Part shown: one piece after another, positions 1-7,016 of the stretch
Layout: the number at the start of each line of letters is the position of its first letter
Position numbering within the stretch: position 1 is the first letter of the stretch
From: an uncultured Burkholderiales bacterium
Lineage (GTDB): Bacteria; Pseudomonadota; Gammaproteobacteria; Burkholderiales; Burkholderiaceae
Direction of reading: 5' to 3'
NCBI GenBank assembly: GCA_903845315.1
Contig: CAIMWY010000121.1
Span: forward strand, 1-13,403
DNA: 13,403 bases
Position numbers and translations under genes: made by a program
Notes under the pieces: model-generated
What the model was told of the DNA's origin: nothing
Database searches by the model: none
The model's input: the letters and a program-made list of their open reading frames with translations, nothing else

Positions 1-330
1 CACCCAGATCACATTGCCTTGGCGACGCTGGCTCAAACCTTTGGCCTGCGTGATGATGTCGAGCACTTGGTCCCAGGGCACTTGCTGCAAACGCAGGGTC
101 AATGAACCGGTCACGCTGTCGGAGGTGACGATGTTGAGCCCGGTGAAATCAGCCAATATTTGCAAAGCTGTCCGAACCTCGATGGTCTGAAAATTCAAGG
201 ACAAGGCTTTGCCACTGTAGACAGGTGTCGCCTCTTGCGCTTGAAGGCCGCCCCAAGCACACACGCCACACAGCGCCCAGCACCGCAACTGGCGCAACAA
301 AAAAAGACGAACAGAGATCAGGTGATTCAC
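1..330 (-). CDS. pilQ: PilQ/HofQ-type secretin, N-terminal 110 residues (cut by window edge)
   Basis: Outer-membrane secretin of the type IV pilus or competence DNA-uptake machine; only the N-terminus lies in the window. I read a GTG start at 330-328 that overlaps the pilOP stop (GTGA), which gives an open frame to the window edge. Residues 1-31 form a signal peptide with a likely cleavage after LQA. From about residue 43 the protein enters a secretin N0/STN domain (ALSLNFQTIEVRTALQILAD, then the GLNIV, VTGSLTLRL and VPWDQVLDII motifs). Burkholderiales PilQ usually carries AMIN peptidoglycan-binding domains before this point; here only about 12 residues separate the signal peptide from STN, as in the shorter HofQ/ComE secretins. 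No Shine-Dalgarno is obvious, so translation is probably coupled to pilOP. Family assignment is firm; whether the role is pilus extrusion or DNA uptake cannot be decided. Confidence 0.85.
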   Translation of the reverse strand, partial: MNHLISVRLFLLRQLRCWALCGVCAWGGLQAQEATPVYSGKALSLNFQTIEVRTALQILADFTGLNIVTSDSVTGSLTLRLQQVPWDQVLDIITQAKGLSQRRQGNVIWV

Positions 331-1313
331 GGCCAGGCCTCCTTGAATGGGATGAAGACGGCCCGCGCATGCCATACACCGTTGGCATTGCGCACCAACT
401 CGCGCAGACGCAATTGATGGGGGTCGATGGCTTCAATGCGACCCATGTCATGTCCCACATAGGCTCCCACCCCCACCGCATGAAACTCGGCCAGCGCCGA
501 CTGCGCGGGCTGGGTTACACGCAACAATGCCAATTTGCGCCCCGCCTGTTCGAGATGACCGGTGTACTGCACCTGCTCACGCGCCACTGACTCTAGGGGC
601 TGGCGCGGGCGGTTCAACTCACTGGCGCGCCAAGGCGAAAAGCTCGCATGCTGGCGCGACTGCTGCTGCACTTGGGCCCAAGCGGCGGCATCCACCGCCG
701 TTGCACTGGATGGCGACTTGTGCGCTTCAGGCTCAGCACTTGCCTGTTGTGCAGCCTTAGAAGCTTGGCGTTGCGGCAGCCACACCGAAACTTTCGCCAC
801 CACCTCGCCACTGGCTTGGGCCTGGAGCTCGAGCTCGGCCAGCGTGACGCCCGGCAATGCCTCGGGCCAGCGGGCTATCCACTGTTGCCAATCGGCCCAA
901 GCCCCTTGCACCCGCAAGCTCACCGGCAATTGCTGCAAGTTCATGCGCTCAGCCGTGACCAGTTGGGTGGGTTTGCCCACCGTCAAATCCGAGGTCTGCA
1001 AACCTTGACCATGCGCCGAAGTGGTCAACTGCGCCACGCTGTCGGGCAAGGCCGGCAGCGTGGACTCGGTGTCAACCAGCCGAGTCAACGCGATGTTGCG
1101 CACCTCCAAGGCGGTCAAGTCGTGTTGCTGCTGGGACAGCTGCGCCAAGCTGTCTTGCGCTGCCCAAACATCTTGCACGGCGGGCAACAGCCAGGGCAGA
1201 GTCAGCATCAGCCCCAGCAGCAGCGCGGCCAACCACGAAGGCGGGCGATGGGCGTCGGCCCATGACACCCAGTAACGCCACGCATCCAGCAGGGGTTGGC
1301 GTGCATCGTGCAT
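327..1313 (-). CDS. pilOP: PilO-PilP fusion, pilus inner-membrane alignment protein (328 aa)
   Basis: PilO and PilP normally are separate: PilO is a bitopic inner-membrane protein, PilP a lipoprotein linking PilN/PilO to the PilQ secretin. Here one frame covers both. Residues 1-25 are cytoplasmic, 26-46 a transmembrane helix, about 48-75 a Gln/Leu-rich probable coiled coil, and about 100-182 a PilO-like periplasmic fold. Residues 183-223 are an Ala/Gln/Ser-rich linker. Residues 224-326 match PilP: FSPWRASELNRPRQPLESV, then a TGHLEQAGRKLALL strand, GVGAYVGHDMGRI and LRLRELV. The lipobox and signal peptide of a free PilP are absent, so the PilP domain is tethered by the PilO helix instead. The start ATG overlaps the pilMN stop (TGATG), and the stop overlaps the pilQ start. 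The PilP half is recognised with confidence; the PilO half is called from topology and position. Confidence 0.82.
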   Translation of the reverse strand: MHDARQPLLDAWRYWVSWADAHRPPSWLAALLLGLMLTLPWLLPAVQDVWAAQDSLAQLSQQQHDLTALEVRNIALTRLVDTESTLPALPDSVAQLTTSAHGQGLQTSDLTVGKPTQLVTAERMNLQQLPVSLRVQGAWADWQQWIARWPEALPGVTLAELELQAQASGEVVAKVSVWLPQRQASKAAQQASAEPEAHKSPSSATAVDAAAWAQVQQQSRQHASFSPWRASELNRPRQPLESVAREQVQYTGHLEQAGRKLALLRVTQPAQSALAEFHAVGVGAYVGHDMGRIEAIDPHQLRLRELVRNANGVWHARAVFIPFKEAWP

Positions 1314-2509
1314 CAGCGTGCGCCCTTCAAGTCAGCTTCCAGTCGAAAGTGCCAAACCCAGCCACCGCTGGCTGCCGCTGAACGCCTGAACTGCAGCTGA
1401 TGCAGCTCAGGTGGGCTTTGCCACACGGGCTGCTGCGCCAGTTTGAGCGTCCACTGTCGGACCTCATCAGCATTCAGCGCTTCACCCTGAACCACCCAAT
1501 GTGACTGGTGTTGGCGCAGTTGCGACACCCACACGCTGGCTTCAACCAGACCGGCATGCCACAACACCGTATGACGCTGCTGGCTTTGCTGCGCTTGCAC
1601 CCATTGACGCTGCGCCGTCAACTGCTTGTGTTGCGACTGCAACGATTGCTGGGTGTCACGGGCCTTGGCCAAGAGCTGGGAAACTAGCGCTTGATCAGCC
1701 AAATGATGTTCTAGCAACTGCGTCCAGTGCGTCAACAAAGCTGCCGCAATGCCGCCCAAGACCCCACCCAAAGCCAGCGTCAACCCCAGGCGTTGCGCCC
1801 AAGCGCGTTGGCGGCGTTGCCGCGCCCAGCGTCGATGGGGCAAAAAGTTCAAACCCGTCTCGGCCCACGCCGACGCAGCCAAGCCAAGCGCCACGTGGGC
1901 AGCTGCGGCTGTTGGGGCCAGGTGCTGCGAGGCCAGAGAGGCAAGCTGCACAATGCGATGGGAGGCATCGGATCGGGGCTCCACCACCCAAGCTCGCACG
2001 CCCACCGCTTTGGCCAAACTGATCAAGCGCTGCACGGGCTCATGCGCCAACGAAGCCAAGGCATACGTGCACACAGCAGCCGATTGGATTTCGTTCTCGG
2101 ATACCACTGGTTTGTAGGTCCAGCAAAGTTGCGAGGGGTCTGCCAACTCTCCCAGCGGCAATTCAGCGGCCAATTGAAATGCCACATCTCGCTCTGACAA
2201 CTGCGCGGACAAGGTGACCACTTGGCGTGTCAGCCACGCATCGTCCAAGGCCAGGCACAGACCCTCTGGAAACAAGTTTCTTTCATGCAACCAGCGCTTG
2301 AGCCACTGGCCCAGAGCCAAAGGGTCTAACACCAGAGCGCCTTGCACCAAGCCATCGGGCAGGTCCAGCAACTCGCAACAGTTGACCGTCTCTGCACCTG
2401 CCAATGCGCCGCTCAACACCACCATCCAAACCCCGTTGTGGCTCACATCGAGTCCTGCCACGCATTGACGCTTTGAAGGACGCGACAGCAGCCAAGCCGG
2501 TAAACGCAT
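1313..2509 (-). CDS. pilMN: PilM-PilN fusion, pilus inner-membrane platform protein (398 aa)
   Basis: PilM is a cytoplasmic actin-like protein that grips the N-terminal tail of the membrane protein PilN. In this frame residues 14-35 resemble the PilM opening strand (CVAGLDVSHNGVWMVVLSG, compare GLDIGSSSVK), followed by a shortened PilM-like region to about residue 218. At residue 220 the PilN tail motif LNFLPHRR appears with a basic stretch, then a transmembrane helix (about 241-260), a Gln-rich coiled coil (about 265-310) and a periplasmic domain to the end. The PilM part is about 205 residues, against about 350 in typical PilM and about 260 in E. coli HofM. I chose the ATG at 2509; an in-frame TTG at 2563 would add 18 residues but lies further upstream than PilM N-termini normally reach. 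Neither start has a good Shine-Dalgarno. Divergent from mrcA, the conserved position of pil/hof operons. Confidence 0.8.
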   Translation of the reverse strand: MRLPAWLLSRPSKRQCVAGLDVSHNGVWMVVLSGALAGAETVNCCELLDLPDGLVQGALVLDPLALGQWLKRWLHERNLFPEGLCLALDDAWLTRQVVTLSAQLSERDVAFQLAAELPLGELADPSQLCWTYKPVVSENEIQSAAVCTYALASLAHEPVQRLISLAKAVGVRAWVVEPRSDASHRIVQLASLASQHLAPTAAAAHVALGLAASAWAETGLNFLPHRRWARQRRQRAWAQRLGLTLALGGVLGGIAAALLTHWTQLLEHHLADQALVSQLLAKARDTQQSLQSQHKQLTAQRQWVQAQQSQQRHTVLWHAGLVEASVWVSQLRQHQSHWVVQGEALNADEVRQWTLKLAQQPVWQSPPELHQLQFRRSAAASGGWVWHFRLEADLKGAR

Positions 2510-2533
2510 GGGGACTTCTGGGTGTGGGTAGGG

Positions 2534-2563
2534 GTTAAAAGCCTGCAGATTTTGAGCAACCAA
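2534..2563 (-). promoter_or_regulatory. Candidate promoter of the pilMN-pilOP-pilQ operon
   Basis: Read on the minus strand, TTGGTT (2563-2558) and TTTAAC (2539-2534) are separated by 18 bp. Each matches only part of the sigma-70 consensus. If used, transcription would begin near 2527, leaving a leader of about 18 nt before the ATG at 2509 and excluding the TTG at 2563 as a start. Weak; offered mainly because the gap holds no better candidate for this strand. Confidence 0.25.
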
Positions 2564-2617
2564 GGTGTAGGCTACGAGGTGCCTGACTCAGAGATTTTTT
2601 GATCAAGGCGCGCTTTT

Positions 2618-2623
2618 TATAAT
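2618..2623 (+). promoter_or_regulatory. -10 box of mrcA (TATAAT), very short leader
   Basis: A perfect TATAAT lies 11 bp before the mrcA ATG. With the usual 6-7 nt from -10 box to start point, the transcript would begin around 2629-2630 and carry only about 5 nt before the ATG, too short for a Shine-Dalgarno; none is visible. No convincing -35 hexamer is seen at 16-18 bp, where the sequence is a T run. Confidence 0.55.
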
Positions 2624-2634
2624 TCTCTTCACCT

Positions 2635-5004
2635 ATGGCCCACAAGCACCCCCCTGAAAGTTCGAAAGAACACGCCGCCGCTCCTGCAGCGCCTCGCTCA
2701 CTGGCTGGCCAGTTGTTGCTGTGGGCCTTTGGCATTGCCGCAGCTGGGATGGTGGTGGTGGCCCTGTTGGTGGGCGTGGCGCTGGCCATGGCCTACCCAC
2801 AGTTGCCCGATGTGTCCGACTTGTCTGATTACCGCCCCAAACTGTCGATGCGCGTGTACTCGGTCGAAGGCACACAAATTGGCGAGTTTGGCGAGGAGCG
2901 CCGCAACCTCACGCCCTTCAAAGACATTCCCAAGGTCATGAAAGACGCGGTGCTGGCGATTGAAGACGCCCGTTTTTACCAACACGGTGGCGTGGACTAC
3001 ATCGGCTTGCTGCGCGCCAGCCTGGCCAATTTGGGCCGCGCCAAAAGCCAGGGCGCTTCCACCATCACCATGCAAGTGGCACGTAATGTTTACTTGTCGT
3101 CTGAGAAAACCTTCACCCGAAAAATCTATGAAATCTTGCTCACCACCAAGCTCGAGCACATGCTCAGCAAAGACCAGATTTTTGAGATCTACCTGAACCA
3201 AATTTATTTGGGCAACCGCGCCTACGGCTTTGCAGCGGCGTCCGAAGCCTACTTTGGCAAGCCCCTGAAAAACATCACCATCGCAGAGGCTGCCATGCTC
3301 GCCGGTTTGCCCAAAGCTCCCTCGGCCTACAACCCGATTGCCAACCCCAAACGGGCACGCTCGCGCCAGCTCTACATCATTGAGCGCATGGAAGAAAACG
3401 GCTTCATCAGCAAAGCCGAAGCCTTGGCGGCCAAGCAAGAAGAACTCAAAATTCGCACCGCCATGAGCAGCCAAAACACCCACGCCGAGTATGTGGCCGA
3501 GATGGCGCGCCAACTGATGTTTGCGCAGTACGGCCCCGACATTTACACCCGTGGCTTGAACGTCTACACCACCATCCGTGCCAGCGACCAGCAAGCGGCT
3601 TACTACGCGCTGCGTCGCGGCATCATGGACTACGAGCGCCGCCAGCACTACCGCGGCCCTGAGAAATTCATCACCCTGCCCAGCAACCCAGCCGAACAAG
3701 AAGATGCAATTGACGACGCCTTGATTGAGCAAGGCGACAAAGGCGACTTGCTGGCTGCCGTGGTGCTGGAAGCTGGACCGAAAAAAGTGCGTGCGGTGCG
3801 GCAAAACAGCGAAGTACTGGAGATCACCGGCGAAGGCTTGCAGCCGGTGCAGTCGGGCCTGTCTGACAAAGCGCCGCCCAATATCCGTTTGCGTCCTGGC
3901 GCCTTGATTCGCGTCACCAAAACCGCCAAAGGTGCGTGGGAAATCACCCAGCTGCCAGAGGTGGAAGGTGCCTTTGTTTCGGTTGACCCGCGCAATGGCG
4001 CCATCCACGCTTTGGTGGGGGGCTTTGACTTTGACAAAAACAAGTTCAACCATGTGACCCAAGCTTGGCGCCAGCCGGGGTCTAGTTTCAAACCTTTCAT
4101 CTACTCTGCTGCACTTGAAAAAGGCTTCACGCCCGCCACCGTGGTCAACGATGCGCCGCTGTTTTTTGACGCCAGCGTGACCGGGGGCCAACCCTGGGAA
4201 CCGAAAAACTACGACGGGGCGTTTGAAGGCCCGATGACTTTGCGCAAAGGCTTGGCCAAGTCGAAAAACATGATCTCCATTCGCGTATTGCAAGCCGTCG
4301 GCGCGCAAAACGCACAGCAGTGGATCAGCCACTTTGGTTTTGAGGCCGACAAACACCCGCCTTACCTGACCATGGCGCTGGGCGCGGGCTCGGTTACCCC
4401 CATGCAGATGGCCACGGGCTATTCGGTGTTTGCCAACGGCGGCTACCGCATCAACCCCTTTCTGATCAACAAAGTCACTGACCAAACGGGCAAGATGTTG
4501 TCTGAGTTCACGCCACCCGAGTTGGACGAGTCGGTGCGCGGCATCGATGCGCGCAACGCATTTGTCATGACTAGCTTGCTGCAAGAGGTCACACGCTCAG
4601 GCACCGCCGCGCGTGCCCAAGCCACCTTGAAGCGCCCCGATATTTACGGCAAGACAGGCACCACCAACGATTCAATGGACGCCTGGTTTGCGGGCTATCA
4701 CCCCACGCTCACCGCCGTGACCTGGATTGGCTACGACACCCCGCGCAAACTGGGCGACCGCGAAACCGGTGGCGGTTTGAGCTTGCCGGTGTGGATCAAC
4801 TACATGCAACACGCGCTGCAAAACGTCGCCTTGGTCGAACCCACGCCGCCTGCGGGCCTCACCCATGAGGGTGGCGAATGGTTCTACAGCGAATACAGCC
4901 GTGGCGGCGGCGTGAGCAGCTTAGGGCTGGAGAGCAAGTCAACGCCCAGCGAGTTGCCCGCCAACGACGAGAAAAAACGCATCCTCGATTTGTTCAAAAA
5001 CTGA
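2635..5004 (+). CDS. mrcA: Penicillin-binding protein 1A, bifunctional peptidoglycan synthase
   Basis: Polymerises lipid II glycan strands and cross-links their peptides at the periplasmic face of the inner membrane. The 789-residue length fits class A PBP1a. A short Ala-rich cytoplasmic tail is followed by a membrane helix at about 25-52. The GT51 glycosyltransferase domain has the catalytic Glu in AIEDARFYQHGG (E110), then GASTITMQVARN, KIYEILLTTKLE and IYLNQIYLGNRAYGF. An OB-like insert spans roughly 300-450. The transpeptidase domain carries SxxK (SSFK, catalytic S483, K486), SKN at 543-545 and KTGT at 673-676. All catalytic motifs are intact. It is divergent from the pil operon, as in E. 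coli mrcA-hof, and convergent with cyaY. The start is fixed by the -10 box just upstream. Identification is very secure. Confidence 0.97.
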   Translation: MAHKHPPESSKEHAAAPAAPRSLAGQLLLWAFGIAAAGMVVVALLVGVALAMAYPQLPDVSDLSDYRPKLSMRVYSVEGTQIGEFGEERRNLTPFKDIPKVMKDAVLAIEDARFYQHGGVDYIGLLRASLANLGRAKSQGASTITMQVARNVYLSSEKTFTRKIYEILLTTKLEHMLSKDQIFEIYLNQIYLGNRAYGFAAASEAYFGKPLKNITIAEAAMLAGLPKAPSAYNPIANPKRARSRQLYIIERMEENGFISKAEALAAKQEELKIRTAMSSQNTHAEYVAEMARQLMFAQYGPDIYTRGLNVYTTIRASDQQAAYYALRRGIMDYERRQHYRGPEKFITLPSNPAEQEDAIDDALIEQGDKGDLLAAVVLEAGPKKVRAVRQNSEVLEITGEGLQPVQSGLSDKAPPNIRLRPGALIRVTKTAKGAWEITQLPEVEGAFVSVDPRNGAIHALVGGFDFDKNKFNHVTQAWRQPGSSFKPFIYSAALEKGFTPATVVNDAPLFFDASVTGGQPWEPKNYDGAFEGPMTLRKGLAKSKNMISIRVLQAVGAQNAQQWISHFGFEADKHPPYLTMALGAGSVTPMQMATGYSVFANGGYRINPFLINKVTDQTGKMLSEFTPPELDESVRGIDARNAFVMTSLLQEVTRSGTAARAQATLKRPDIYGKTGTTNDSMDAWFAGYHPTLTAVTWIGYDTPRKLGDRETGGGLSLPVWINYMQHALQNVALVEPTPPAGLTHEGGEWFYSEYSRGGGVSSLGLESKSTPSELPANDEKKRILDLFKN

Positions 5005-5013
5005 GTGTTTTGC

Positions 5014-5039
5014 GCGAGACCGAGTGCGAGCAGTCTCGT
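5014..5039. terminator. Possible hairpin between convergent mrcA and cyaY
   Basis: CGAGAC (5015-5020) pairs with GTCTCG (5033-5038), extended by one G-T pair, around a 12-nt loop. It fills the 39-bp gap between the two convergent stop codons. No T run follows on either strand, so it is not a canonical intrinsic terminator; it may only slow or end convergent transcription. Confidence 0.3.
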
Positions 5040-5043
5040 AGGC

Positions 5044-5373
5044 TCACGCTGTGTAGGACAGCACCATGCCCGATTGGGTGGTGGCGTCTTGCGTCAAACG
5101 CTGAAAAAACTCGCCTTGACCTTTGGTGTCAACCCACTGCTGGCGATCAAAACGAAAGTGATAGCCCCCTGAGCGCGCGGCTAACCACACCTCATGCAAT
5201 GGCTTTTGCAAGTTGATGATGATTTGGCTGCGGTTGGCAAAGGTCAGCGTGATCATGCCGCCGGTGCGCTGGTTGTCGATGTCGGCATCGCTCTCATCGT
5301 TGATGCGGTCACACGCCAACTCCACGGCGCGCAGGAGTTGTTCAGCGTGGTCCAAGAATTCAAGATCGGTCAT
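5044..5373 (-). CDS. cyaY: Frataxin-like iron-sulfur assembly protein CyaY
   Basis: Small cytoplasmic iron-binding protein that modulates the cysteine desulfurase IscS during Fe-S cluster assembly. The 109 residues match CyaY length. An acidic N-terminal helix ([20 protein letters not shown], then NDESDADID) is followed by the beta sheet with the family signature: [18 protein letters not shown], then [16 protein letters not shown] and a C-terminal helix [10 protein letters not shown]. The ATG at 5373 is only 13 bp from the divergent lptM start, so its promoter must lie inside lptM coding sequence. No Shine-Dalgarno is evident. Placement between mrcA and lptM-lysA fits Burkholderiales gene order and recalls the E. 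coli cyaY/lptM neighbourhood. Confidence 0.93.
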   Translation of the reverse strand: MTDLEFLDHAEQLLRAVELACDRINDESDADIDNQRTGGMITLTFANRSQIIINLQKPLHEVWLAARSGGYHFRFDRQQWVDTKGQGEFFQRLTQDATTQSGMVLSYTA

Positions 5374-5379
5374 TACAAT
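5374..5379 (+). promoter_or_regulatory. -10 box of lptM-lysA (TACAAT), predicted leaderless start
   Basis: TACAAT ends 7 bp before the lptM ATG (5387), placing the expected transcription start at 5386-5387, i.e. on the start codon. The box abuts the first codon of divergent cyaY. No good -35 match is visible at the normal distance. Confidence 0.5.
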
Positions 5380-5386
5380 TTACGCC

Positions 5387-5644
5387 ATGGGTATTGAGCA
5401 AAAGATTCTAGTCAGGGCCAGTGCCCTTGGTGGCCGTGTGGCCGCCTGCGCAGGCGCTGTGGCGTTGTTGGTGGCGTGCGGCCAAAAAGGGGCCTTGCAG
5501 TTGCCCAACGACCCCGAATTCCAACAACGCGCCACCCTGCCCGACATCGTGCGCCGCCAGTTGCCCGGTGGCGCGGCATCCAGCGCCCCATCCCCCACGC
5601 CTGCCGCCTCGGCACCGGTCAGCCCCGCGTCGTCGGCCCGCTGA
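5387..5644 (+). CDS. lptM: LPS translocon maturation chaperone-like lipoprotein LptM (YifL)
   Basis: Small outer-membrane lipoprotein; the E. coli homologue assists disulfide maturation and assembly of the LptD LPS translocon. The 85-residue product has a basic start, a hydrophobic segment and a lipobox LVAC, with Cys followed by the conserved LptM motif GQKGALQLPN. The mature part then holds PEFQQRATLPDIVRRQLP and ends in a low-complexity Ala/Pro/Ser tail, common in betaproteobacterial versions. I take the ATG at 5387 rather than an upstream in-frame extension because the -10 box lies immediately before it and the signal peptide is then of normal length. It is followed 29 bp later by lysA in a likely operon. 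Confidence 0.85.
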   Translation: MGIEQKILVRASALGGRVAACAGAVALLVACGQKGALQLPNDPEFQQRATLPDIVRRQLPGGAASSAPSPTPAASAPVSPASSAR

Positions 5645-5673
5645 TTTTTCTGTTCTCCTTCACGAGCTGTTCG

Positions 5674-6954
5674 ATGTCACACCCCACGCTTGCTGGTGCC
5701 CCCTTTGTGGCCACCCAACACAACGCCCTCTGCCTTGAGGGCGTGAAACTGGCCGACCTGGCTGCGCAGCACGGCACACCCTTGTTTGTGTACTCCAAAG
5801 CCGCCATGCTGAGCGCCCTGGCCGCTTACCAACGCGGCTTTGCCGGACGCAAAGCACGCATTTGCTACGCCATGAAAGCCAACTCGTCCTTGGGCGTGCT
5901 GCAAGTGTTTGCACAAGCTGGATGTGGTTTTGACATCGTCTCAGGCGGCGAGTTGGAACGCGTCATCGCAGCGGGTGGCGACCCGGCCCAAGTGATTTTT
6001 TCAGGTGTGGGCAAAACCCGCGCCGAAATGCGCCAAGCCTTGCACGCGGGCATCGCCTGCTTCAACGTCGAGAGCGATGCCGAACTGGAAGTGTTGAGCG
6101 AGGTGGCACACGCCATGGGCCTGCGTGCCCCGGTGAGCATTCGCGTCAACCCCAACGTGGACGCCAAAACCCACCCCTACATTTCCACCGGCCTCAAGGG
6201 CAACAAATTTGGCGTCGCCCACGAGCAAGCCCTGCGCACCTACCAGCGGGCGGCCGCTTTGCCAGGCCTCAAGGTCGTGGGCATTGACTGCCACATTGGC
6301 TCGCAAATCACCGAGGCCACGCCCTACCTCGATGCCATGGACCGCGTGCTCGATTTGGTGGACGCCATCGAAGCCGCAGGCATTGCCATTGCCCACATCG
6401 ACTTTGGTGGCGGCTTGGGCATCAACTACAACGACGACACCCCACCCGCCGCCGATGCGCTGTGGGCGCAATTGCTGGCCAAGCTGGATGCGCGTGGCTA
6501 CGGCCAGCGTCAGCTGATGATCGAGCCGGGTCGTTCGCTGGTGGGCAATGCCGGCGTGTGCCTGACCGAGGTGCTCTACCTCAAGCCGGGTGAGCAAAAA
6601 AACTTTTGCATCGTCGACGCCGCCATGAACGACTTGCCCCGCCCCGCCATGTACGAGGCCTTCCACCAAATCGTGCCCCTTGCACCCCGCAGCGGTGACA
6701 GCGTGTGCTACGACGTGGTCGGCCCGATTTGCGAAAGCGGCGACTGGCTCGGTCGCGACCGCCAGTTGGTGGTGCAAGCCGGCGATGTGCTGGCCGTGCT
6801 GTCCACCGGCGCCTACTGCATGGCCATGGCCAGCAACTACAACACCCGCGGACGTGCGGCCGAAGTGTTGGTCGATGGCACACACGCCCACGTGATTCGC
6901 CGTCGCGAATCAGCCGCTGAACAAATGGCCTTGGAGTCGCTGGTCAACGCGTGA
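5674..6954 (+). CDS. lysA: Diaminopimelate decarboxylase
   Basis: PLP-dependent enzyme that decarboxylates meso-2,6-diaminopimelate to L-lysine, the last step of the DAP pathway, whose precursor also feeds peptidoglycan. The 426 residues match the alanine-racemase-fold decarboxylase family. The PLP lysine is K68 in CYAMKANSS. Further family motifs are GCGFDIVSGGELERVI, VDAKTHPYISTGLKGNKFGV, DCHIGSQIT, HIDFGGGLGINY, IEPGRSLVGNAG, the active-site Cys in ICESGDWLGRDR (C353) and GAYCMAMASNYNTR. The start at 5674 gives the usual short N-terminus (MSHPTLAG); earlier in-frame codons run back into lptM. The Shine-Dalgarno is weak. Probably cotranscribed with lptM. Confidence 0.96.
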   Translation: MSHPTLAGAPFVATQHNALCLEGVKLADLAAQHGTPLFVYSKAAMLSALAAYQRGFAGRKARICYAMKANSSLGVLQVFAQAGCGFDIVSGGELERVIAAGGDPAQVIFSGVGKTRAEMRQALHAGIACFNVESDAELEVLSEVAHAMGLRAPVSIRVNPNVDAKTHPYISTGLKGNKFGVAHEQALRTYQRAAALPGLKVVGIDCHIGSQITEATPYLDAMDRVLDLVDAIEAAGIAIAHIDFGGGLGINYNDDTPPAADALWAQLLAKLDARGYGQRQLMIEPGRSLVGNAGVCLTEVLYLKPGEQKNFCIVDAAMNDLPRPAMYEAFHQIVPLAPRSGDSVCYDVVGPICESGDWLGRDRQLVVQAGDVLAVLSTGAYCMAMASNYNTRGRAAEVLVDGTHAHVIRRRESAAEQMALESLVNA

Positions 6955-6974
6955 GCGACAAACTGTGATGACGC

Positions 6975-7009
6975 TGCACCACGCACCGGTGCAAGCCTGA
7001 CGGACAGGC
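6975..7009. repeat. Pair of small hairpins after lysA
   Basis: Two short inverted repeats lie in tandem: the palindrome GCACCGGTGC at 6983-6992 (with an alternative partner, TGCACC at 6975-6980 with GGTGCA at 6988-6993), and GCCTG-ACGGA-CAGGC at 6995-7009. They directly precede the much larger inverted repeat and share the 154-bp gap between the convergent lysA and msrQ genes. No T run follows either one. Confidence 0.5.
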
Positions 7010-7016
7010 ATACGCC

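Noticed and set aside
149..481. 110-codon minus-strand frame across the pilOP/pilQ junction
   Set aside because: Out of frame with both; the pilQ frame starting at GTG 330 gives a signal peptide and STN domain, so this is a shadow.
2698..4584. 628-codon open frame on the minus strand opposite mrcA
   Set aside because: Its codon register mirrors mrcA and its Val/Gly/His-rich product is typical of antisense frames in high-GC genes; mrcA has all catalytic motifs and is clearly the real gene.
6001..6891. 296-codon frame opposite lysA
   Set aside because: Antisense shadow of a well-conserved decarboxylase; no recognisable domains.
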